Source: Paracyclopina nana
Taxonomy: Eukaryota > Arthropoda > Copepoda > Cyclopoida > Cyclopettidae
Direction: 5' to 3'
Length of the DNA: 64,000 nt
NCBI GenBank assembly: GCA_019096065.1
Contig: JAGUCH010000004.1
Location: 4,216,001-4,280,000, forward strand
In this document: piece by piece, positions 56,272 to 64,000 of the stretch
How positions within the stretch are numbered: the first letter of the stretch is position 1
How the letters are laid out: each line of letters opens with the position of its first letter
The notes under the pieces: generated by a model
The model's input: only the letters and a program-made list of their open reading frames with translations
Told to the model about the DNA's origin: nothing
The model's database searches: none
Program-made: the position numbers and the translations under genes

Positions 56272-58772
56272 ATGGATCTCGGCCCTCTCGTTGAGATGCT
56301 CAAAAGAAATGCCGAATTGGCTGTCACTTTTGACGCCGAGGGCAACAAAGAAGCCGCCATTTATTACTACTTGGAAACTGTTTCACAAATCACAGCCGCA
56401 ACTGCTCGCAACACAAACGGCCAAATGAACCTGTCAGCCTTCATTGCAAAAGCTAAACAATACGCAGATCGAGCTGAGGCCCTTAAAACCGAGACCTACC
56501 AAGCAGCACTTGATTCAGCCAAAAAAGCACACGCCTGCTCGATGGACTTGGAACGTGCCAAGTTTTGCCTGGTTGAAGCTCTTGATCTGGACGAAAAAGG
56601 CCTTGAAGAGGAGGCTTGCGAGCTTTATATGAAATCTGTTGAGCTGTGTATTTCAGCCAAAAGAGAGACTAGCGACGATGACCTGAAAAGCAAGCTAAGT
56701 AGGATTGCAAAGCAGGCCCTCGAAAGGGCGGAAGATATCAAAGGACGTAGTGGTAACAAGGGAGCTGAACCTCCTGTCTATTCAAGTGTTGTCAAACCTC
56801 GTCTGATTCCTCCTTTGGGTATTGACGGCCTTAATTTGAGTGGTGATTCGCCAACTGCTGTCAGCAAAAAAGTGGCTGCGACAAAAGGCTACTCAGAAGA
56901 GGAGAAAGAGGTATTAAGAAGAACTTCTCTGATAAATGGCAGAGAATACGTCCCTTTCCTTTCAATTGATCTACGAGAAAAGTTTGCATTTCCAATGCCG
57001 TTTTCTGACAAAGACGGCAAACTGGCCTTGTCACCCAAGCAAACTTCCAAGTTGGTCAAATGGGCTCGTCCCGAAGAGTTTATGAATGATCCGTGCATCA
57101 TTCACACAATCGATTGCTTTAGTGTGAAACAAACCGTCGTCTCCGATTGCTCTCTGGTGGCCTCCATCGCAATTAGCGCTCAGTACGAGAAGAAGTTTGG
57201 CAAAAAGTTGATCACCTCACTCATCTACCCGCAAGACAGAAATGGAAATCCTGTCTATAATCCATGTGGCAAGTACATGGTCAAGCTCAGAATCAACGGA
57301 GTTAACCGAAAAGTCATTATTGATGATCTCTTCCCCATGGGACCCCACGGGGAGCCCTTGTGTTCCTACAGCAGCAACCGTAACGAGCTTTGGATTTCTA
57401 TTCTTGAGAAGGCGTACATGAAAGTCATGGGAGGTTACGACTTTCCTGGCTCGAATAGTAACATTGATTTATATGCGTTGACTGGGTGGATTCCTGAGAG
57501 AATTACCATCAAGCCCAACGACCCTGTGGCCTTCAACAAAGACGGCATTTTCAGAAAACTATTGGAGCGGTTCCACAAGGGCCACGTCCTGGTCACTATG
57601 GCAACTGGCGAGATAAGCGATGCTGATGCTGATAGAGCTGGTCTCGTCCCCACGCACGCTTATGCAATGCTAGATATTCGTGAAGTTAAAGGAGTGAGGC
57701 TGTTCCTTCTGAAAAATCCTTGGTCTCACTTGAGGTGGAGAGGTAACTTCTCGGAGTTGGACACTCGGCATTGGACGCCAGAAATGCAAAAGGCATTAAA
57801 CTATAACCCCAAGAATGCTGAAAACTTTGATAACGGAGTATTCTGGGTAAGAAAATGTGCTATTACTTTTGCTTCTTTATCTAAAATATTCGTTTATAGA
57901 TTGACTATGACTCCTTGTGCAAGTTCTATGATGTCATCTACATGAACTGGAATCCAACTCTGTTTGCACACACTTACGCCATCCACTCCACGTGGGTAGC
58001 TGGCGTCGGCCCTGCCAAGGACATGTACAACATCTCTAATAACCCTCAATTCATCCTGGAGCTCGAGCGAGGCTCGGGAGCTATGTGGATCCTTTTGTCC
58101 AGACACATTACTGACATTGAGGACTTCAGAAACAACAAGGAGTACATCACTGTGCTGGTCTACAAAAATGACGGCAAAAAGGTGTACTACCCTTTTGATC
58201 CTCCTCCCTACATTGACGGTGTGAGAATCAACTCGCCCCATTACTTGTGCCAAACCACTATTCAAGAGGAGACACCGAGAAAGCTGACCTTGGTCGTGTC
58301 TCAGTACGAGAAGTCTTCGACAATCCACTTCACCCTGCGAGTCTACTCAACCTTGCCCTTCACCTTGAAAAAACTCGGGGACCCGTTCAAGTACCAGCAA
58401 GAAATTACCAATGGCTGCTGGAAAGGCAAAACTGCCGGAGGTTGCGCCAACAACAAGGCCACTTATCCTAATAATCCAAGGTACCAGTTCACTGTGGACT
58501 CGGATTGCAATGTCCTGGTGGAGCTGAAAGCGCCCAAAGAGTTTCAAATTGGTTTTGACATTGTCTGCGTCGTCGCTGGTGACCCCAAATCACCAAAATA
58601 CTTCAAGATGAAGCAATCGGGGCTGTACCGGTCTGGCTTTGTCGTCATGACAGCCGAGCTCACAGCTGGTACCTATGATGTCGTTCCATCCACTTACCAC
58701 CCTGGAAAAGAGTCGTCCTTTTTCATGACTGTCAGATCTACCGTGCCTATTAAACTGTCAAGAATTCAGTGA
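56272..58772 (+). CDS. CAPN7: Calpain-7 (MIT-domain cysteine protease)
   Basis: Two exons, 56272-57846 and 57900-58772, joined in phase 0; 815 residues, close to the usual calpain-7 length. This PalB-type calpain is recruited by ESCRT-III proteins through its MIT domains and acts in endosomal traffic and abscission. Two MIT repeats occupy about 1-150 (AVTFDAEGNKEAAIYYYLET; ALDLDEKGLEEEACELYMKS). The protease core has all three catalytic residues: Cys293 in VVSDCSLVAS, His462 in VPTHAYAMLD and Asn482 in LLKNPWSHLRW. The oxyanion-side segment MGGYDFPGSNSNIDLYALTGW is intact, and two C2-like beta-sandwich domains follow (ILLSRHITD, LTLVVSQYEK, KITNG-type and GGC blocks). The only intron is 53 bp. 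Primase large subunit begins 65 bp after the stop. Confidence 0.95.
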
Positions 58773-58800
58773 TCATGATGAAGGCCCAGTTTGTGATAAT

Positions 58801-58837
58801 AATAAAGTTATCTTATTTTTTTCTTTATATTTCAGCC
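58801..58837 (+). promoter_or_regulatory. Intercistronic poly(A) signal, U-rich tract and acceptor AG
   Basis: AATAAA at 58801-58806 is followed by a T-rich tract and CTTTATATTTCAG ending at 58835, two bases before the PRIM2 ATG. An upstream cis exon would have to lie inside or beyond calpain-7. The arrangement is what an SL trans-spliced downstream operon gene looks like. Confidence 0.45.
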
Positions 58838-61449
58838 ATGAGCTTTTATCTCAAGCCTCCTCGTGGCAACATTGCTCTCGAGAAGTTGGAAGAATTGTGC
58901 TTGAAACGATGGCAGTTCCTCTATGTTCTCGATCAAAATTGCCATTCTTTAGAGGATTTTCATACGCAGCTTGCTCAGAGTCCTCATTTGAGTGAAAGTG
59001 TGATGGAGAACACGAGCAAAGACAGAGTGTCACATTTCTTTCTCAGATTCGTCCCCACTAAGTGTTTTCGCTCTTGCCGCCAAACTGATTTTTGGCTTAC
59101 CTAAAAATTACTGTAATTTATGGCCGATAATTTGTCTATCATGACTTATAAAAGTATGATTTTCAACTTATTTGCCAATCGAATAAGTTGGCCGTAACTG
59201 ACACAAATTATTTTCAAATTATTATAATTTATGGAAATAATTTGGTGATAAATGAAATCATCACAAATTACAATAATTTGACCAATGGACAACTTACAAA
59301 ACCAATTGCAATTGAATTTTTCAGTTGCTTATAAGGGATGGTTTTAAGGTGACCAATAATTTAACAATTGACCCCAATGAATTCAGCTGCCCAAATATTC
59401 AGCTGCCAAAATAATAAATAAATTCGCCAAATCAAAGGTGGATAAAACCAAAGTTAAAAAAACTGCCTACAAAGATAAAATCATTAAAAATCACTGCAAT
59501 CCAACGTTCAAGATGCAAAAAGCTTGTCTCCTGAGATTCCTGGAGCAGAATACACTCAGGTGATTGTAATTTATTTGATAAAAAGCCTGCCTGTCACCCA
59601 CTTGGCTTTGGATGATGCTTTGGTATGCTTAAAAAACCCGATTTTGGAAATAGTCAACTTCAATCCAATGGTTGGGTTTTCAAGTAAGAGGATCGACCTA
59701 GCGATCGGCATGAAAGTTCAGTGTTTGGTGACCAACCCTATCCAATCCAAGGCGCCATTTGTATCGTCTCCTATGAAGTTTCCATTTGAATATGTCTTAG
59801 CAAAGGTACATTTCAAATGAAAAAAATTAATAATCAGCTGATAATTACTTCAAAGGGACAAGCCTTCTTCTAAGAGAGCAGAAGAGGAAACAACTACTGA
59901 AAGAGATGACAAGACAGTTCTTGACTATGAGAAGCTAGAGCTGCTCCAAGCAGAGAGGGATTGTATCAAGTGTTCAAGTTTGATAATGGCAATATTACCT
60001 TATTTCAACAAAATATCAAATGCTTATTTCTCATTCAACCTATGAATTGCATTAAATAAAACATTCTATGGTATATAGCAATATGAAAATGACTATTTTT
60101 TTCAAGCGACTGATTTTCAGCTTACAATGTTGTATAAACAAATTATAATCAACTTTATAATTTGACATTGAGCAAAACTAATGTTTTTCTGACAACTTAC
60201 ATTACCGAAATTTTTCAACTTATAATTGAATTTATAAGATGCAATAAATAGTTATTTCAGAGAAATTTTAAAAATGATCTTCAACTTACATGACCAACTT
60301 ATATGTCACATATCACTATATAAAAAACTTGGCATTAAGGCTTACCAAATCCAACTTACATCCAACTTAGATCCAACTGAAGGTAAGGCGAAACACTTAG
60401 TGGGGGTTGTGGCCCATTCCAGTTTCAGGGGCAATCGAGCTCTAGCTGTTAGCCAATTTGTCCGACTGGAAGCGCTCCTTTTCTCGTATCGGTTAAAAGA
60501 GATGCCCAAGAGAGATATAGAAGTTAGCCTGAAACACGTGCTGCGTCATCTGCGGAGCTTGGGTCATCACTTAAGTTTCCTATTAAGTGCTGTTTCGTCC
60601 ATCTTGGACGAGGATATGCTCGAAAATTCAGAAGCATCTTTCACTGTGCCATTCTCCTTCGTGCCTGCTTTGATTGCCAAACGAAAAGTGATATTGAAAG
60701 ACGGAAAGGCAGTTATTCAAAGTGAAGACGTGCCATCATTTCTGGAGAGCGTTTTTGCAGACCTACTTCGCAAATCGATCTGTGATATGACTCAACTACC
60801 AATTGAATATGGGGCAAAAGAAGACGAAGACCAACGCGTATCAATATTGATACAGCGAATTTCCAAGCAAATTCAACCATCAACGATGGCATTGTCAAAA
60901 AACAAAATTCTTGCCAAAGATGTAGATCACCTATCGCAATTTTTCCCTCTGTGTTTCCAACATGTTCACAAGAGGTTAACAGAGAACCACAGACTTGGAC
61001 ACAATGCTCGCATAGCTTATACCCTATTTTTGAAGGAAATTGGCCTCTCCCAAGAAGAATCAGTGACGTTTTGGAGCCACCATTACTCTAAGCAGAAATC
61101 ACTCACAAGCAAGCAAATCTGCTGTTCTCACTCCTGGCAAGAAGATGCCAAAAAGTACGAGTACAGTATTCGTCATCTTTTTGGCCAGAATGGGAGTCGC
61201 ACCAATTATTCTGCACATGGCTGTGAATCTATCTCCAATCGATCCGCATCAATCAACGAGGAACTAGTGTGCCCTTTTACCAGCTATGACATCGAGGACT
61301 TGGGCAAAGTGGTAGGTAAAGATATCCTCATCAGTGATCTGACTCAAGACTACCGCAAAATATGTGTCCAAATGCTGCCCAGTGAGAAACGGGGCTTCAA
61401 CTTGGCAAAACCAAGCCAATATTTTACGGCGCAAATTAGTAATACATAA
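58838..61449 (+). CDS. PRIM2: DNA primase large subunit
   Basis: Two exons are supported: 58838-59061 and 60429-61449, joined in phase 2 to give 414 residues. This subunit of the polymerase alpha-primase complex positions the template and holds a 4Fe-4S cluster for RNA primer synthesis. Exon 1 has the N-terminal signature FYLKPPRGNIALEKLEEL and KDRVSHFFLRF. Exon 2 has IPF-type VPFSFVPALIAKRKVILKDG and the C-terminal cluster domain with four cysteines: FPLC, HGCESIS, LVCPF and KICVQML, plus LFLKEIGLSQEESVTFW and YSIRHLFGQNGSRTNY. The family is usually about 500 residues; about 37 N-terminal residues appear to be missing, and an internal exon within the 1.37-kb intron cannot be excluded. It follows calpain-7 by 65 bp and converges on DRC11, with stops 14 bp apart. 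Confidence 0.87.
59062..60428 (+). other. PRIM2 intron, AT-rich, with coding-like fragments
   Basis: It is strongly AT-rich with recurring AACTTAT, AAATTATA and AATAATTTG words, suggestive of an old inverted-repeat element. A 98-codon frame at 59524-59820 and an acidic/basic stretch (KRAEEETTTERDDKTVLDYE) near 59870-59970 look like fragments of some other coding sequence. I cannot assign them. Confidence 0.4.
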
Positions 61450-61463
61450 TTGAATATGTACTT

Positions 61464-64000
61464 TCACTTCTTTTTCTTCTTTCCCGACTTTTTCTCCTTT
61501 TTGCCTTCCTCTTCGTCTCCTTCGAGGAATTTATATCTCTTCTTGCCGGTTGGCGTTTTCGAGTACCATGCAACGTAAGCCTCCTCTTCTTCTCTGTAAA
61601 TAGGCTCGCATTTGGCCAAGAAGCCTATAAACTCCACCGGTTGCAGCGGCCTTATTTTCTGCTGCATTATCCTTCTTTCTGTGAGAGCTGCGTTCACGGT
61701 GGCTGCAATATGACCAGCTGTGTAACCCTCTGAAACCTTGGCCAACGATGACAGGTCAAACCTGTCGGAATACTTGTTGATTTGCCCACCCTTTGATAAA
61801 ATGAGCTCTTTCCACAAACAGCTGCGAAAGGAGTAGTCAGGAATGGGCAAAACGAGCATTTTCTGGTAGGTAAGTGTGAGGCCTTTTTGCTCGCACTCCC
61901 ATGGGCATCTGGAGGCTCCAACAAGGATGACACAGTCCTCATTGGACAAGCTTCTCACCAGCCTGGGCAAGTCTTTCTTCAGCCTTTTGGGATCCGATTT
62001 GTCCGTCTTGGAAACTTTCTTGAGAAAGGTCTTTTCAGCCTGATCAATGAAAATGATTGCTGGTTGCAGCAATCTGGACACCTTGATGACCAAATGGAGT
62101 AGCATGTTCAAGCCGGATTTGCCAGGGTATCTGCCCACAATGTTAGTTGCAGTAAGGTCAAACAGAGTGGCCTCCAATTCAGTACACATCGCATTCAATA
62201 ACATGGTCTTTCCTGATCCTTCCGGGCCAGCAAGCAAAACGGACTTGACATGGGGAGAATTTTCTCTCAAGTATTGTGAGCCTAGAAATGAGGCCTTTTT
62301 TAGCTAGATGAATTATAGGAGTAGACAGTCTTTACTCATTGGTAATATGCAGTACTCCAAAATGACCCTCCGCACATCTCCACCTCCTGGTGTGGGTTCC
62401 CTTCCACCAATTTTCCCCTTTAAAGAGCCTCCTGTGTAAGAGATGTCTCCAAGAAATTCATTCAATCGCACTTTGGGGTACGTTTTGATAATTCCATTGA
62501 GCACGAGTTCTTCGTACAACGACTAGAAAAATACGAGCGACTTTTATATCACAGTTCTTTCTAAGCATTTAGGGGGATTTTAAATACTTAATGACCCTCG
62601 AATCAAATTTGAGGGATTTTAAGTAATTTTTAAAATGCCCCTAATATTCCATGAAACTAATCCAAATTCCAAAGAAGTTAGAAAAATGAGATGACCATCC
62701 TAGATTCGAACCTCAGACAGTTGGAGCAGCATTCCAATACTCTAACCACTGAGCTATGGAAACATAATAGAAATTGCATGCAATGTATAGGACTATACCA
62801 CAATTTAAGCCAGATAAAGAAATAAAAAAAAGTTAAGGGGTTTGAACCCTAGACTGCTAAATCAAGAGCCGAGGCTAGTAAAGCTGTATTCGAGTTTTCC
62901 CATTTTAAAATCCTCGCTCAGCTATTTAATGACCCTACTTTACGTGCCCCAGCTCGAAATAAATAACTAATAATATCCACCAAATTGCTTAGAAAAGACT
63001 GATATAAAAGAGCTGAGTCGGATCGGTAAACTGAATTATAACACGAGGAAATCGTATTACAGTATATAAAGATCTTAAAATTCTATTATTTAGATCTATC
63101 ATCTTGTTCTTTAGTTCTTAAAAAACCAGGTAGAACTCAAACAATTTTTTCAACATAAAATCCACCTACATTTTATATCCCAAAGCCCACCTCATTTTTT
63201 ACCTTTGTGAAAGAACCCCATTTCAATATGACACTTAAAGCACATTGTAAAAACTGACAGGATATTGTTAAGCGAGACTCGCGCCATTCGCGTCTTACAA
63301 ACCTTGCGTCATAAACAATAGGCCAAAGGCGTTAAGTTGCTAGATTCCATGCGCCATCTAGCCCGGCAACTTTGCCCACTACATTTGACATGGCTACACT
63401 ACATAGGCAATCACAAATGGGCTATTTTTTGGCTTTTGGTGCACTAATTCTAAAAACTTTATTAATATGACATAATCTACGGATAAAATGGCACCCTTTC
63501 AAGCCATAAAACCATATACAACTCACACAAATTTCCAAGCTATTCATTACTGAAACCAATTTTTTCTAACCTGGCCCCACTGATCAGCCAATCAAATTGC
63601 CGCTCGTGATCACGTGACAAGTTTCGTGCGCGACAGTTTTTCCAAATATACTTGCCCTAAAAGCGCCATCTAGCGAAAAAGTTTGTCCCTCCAATGGCTT
63701 ATTACTGCATACGGGATACTAGCGCTGAGCCCCGTTTTGCAATAAGCCGTGCGGGTTGCGCAACGATACACAGTTAAAAACAAACCTTTCAAATTGCCGC
63801 AATGAAAGCAATTCTTATAATTTGTGGCTAGGAGTAGATTCTTTCGGCAGAGTTTTTTGTCAAGCCTATCCACAACTTAAGCATTGCCAGCTAATTACTA
63901 GATATGGTTGATACTTTTAGTGCCAATTTTGCAGCCGTATAATGGCTGATGAACATACCTCAGTTGTCCTGTCGGGAGTTAAATCCTTGTCCTTCTTTTT
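61464..64000 (-). CDS. IQCA1: Dynein regulatory complex AAA protein DRC11 / IQCA1 (5' partial)
   Basis: The last three exons are on the reverse strand: 64000-63959 (continuing beyond the window; KKKDKDLTPDRTTE), 62522-62336 and 62281-61464. DRC11 is a subunit of the nexin-dynein regulatory complex in motile axonemes. The exon at 62522 encodes LYEELVLNGIIKTYPKVRLNEF and DVRRVILEYCILPM. The final exon is the AAA domain with Walker A GPEGSGKT. The Walker B region is AIIFIDQAEK, where the usual catalytic Glu after Asp is Gln, so ATP hydrolysis may be weak. Further landmarks are DPKRLKKDLPRLVRSL and the lysine-rich C-terminus (KKEKKSGKKKKK) typical of IQCA proteins. The N-terminal IQ-motif region is outside the window. 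Confidence 0.92.
62692..62763 (-). pseudogene. tRNA-like sequence (degenerate tRNA or SINE head)
   Basis: The reverse strand has a good D-arm/A-box (TAGCTCAGTGGTTAGAG), a perfect five-pair anticodon stem TTGGA/TCCAA with a 7-base loop, and a B-box-like GGTTCGAATCT. The acceptor stem does not pair, the T stem is poor, and the GCT anticodon (Ser) does not fit a type I fold. A second B-box-like GGGTTCAAACCCC lies at 62837-62849. Confidence 0.35.
63424..63704 (+). repeat. Dispersed repeat R1, uninterrupted copy
   Basis: It matches 37364-37412 plus 37897-38142 (about 92% by eye). It provides the empty-site reference for the R2 insertion and contains GCGCCATCTAGCG. Confidence 0.8.

Larger units (their letters stand above)
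62523..63958 (-). other. DRC11 intron (1.4 kb) with R1 repeat and tRNA-like remnant
   Basis: The GT donor is directly after 63959 and the AG acceptor at 62524-62523. It contains the uninterrupted R1 repeat copy at 63424-63704 and tRNA-like sequences around 62690-62880. Confidence 0.7.

Overview
The window is eukaryotic nuclear DNA from an animal, most likely an arthropod. The protein set is metazoan: NBAS, a GABA-B receptor subunit, an L27/multi-PDZ scaffold, Abl interactor, calpain-7 and primase large subunit. The GABA-B receptor and fatty-acid elongase look most like arthropod versions. Introns are GT-AG; many are only 50-110 bp, and several large genes are intronless or nearly so. The order cannot be resolved from sequence alone. 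A dynein regulatory complex AAA protein (DRC11) implies the lineage keeps motile cilia or flagella.

Layout. 1-4.8 kb: three forward genes packed 65-92 bp apart (NBAS 3' part, METTL2, mitochondrial acyl carrier protein). 5.1-8.1 kb: a reverse UIM-NYN ribonuclease-like gene, divergent from a forward five-exon LAMP gene. 8.9-23.8 kb: a reverse 13-exon GABA-B receptor type 2 gene whose introns reach several kb and carry small MITEs. 24.9-26.4 kb: a reverse PLAG-like zinc-finger exon. 29.4-30.6 kb: intronless FBXW9. 31.3-39.2 kb: a gene-free nest of foldback-like elements. 39.4-41.0 kb: a five-exon elongase. 41.1-45.0 kb: an unrecognised reverse ORF and a seven-exon carbohydrate sulfotransferase with micro-exons. 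45.7-47.3 kb: Abl interactor. 48.9-55.6 kb: an L27 plus 12-PDZ scaffold, 94% of it in one 6.2-kb exon. 56.3-61.4 kb: calpain-7 followed 65 bp later by primase large subunit. 61.5 kb to the end: DRC11 on the reverse strand, running off the window.

The most unusual content is the 31.3-39.2 kb block. It holds five different non-autonomous elements. Each has arms built from its own short motif, repeated many times and facing inward in opposite orientation on the two sides. Three have clear 8-bp target duplications. They are inserted inside one another, and two nestings are supported by an uninterrupted copy of the target elsewhere in the window. The second unusual feature is operon-like spacing. 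In two places a poly(A) signal at or just after one stop codon is followed within about 80 bp by an acceptor-like pyrimidine-AG and the next start codon, which raises the possibility of spliced-leader trans-splicing.

All exon boundaries were read by eye from phase-consistent GT-AG sites and family conservation. No alignment, search or transcript data were available.
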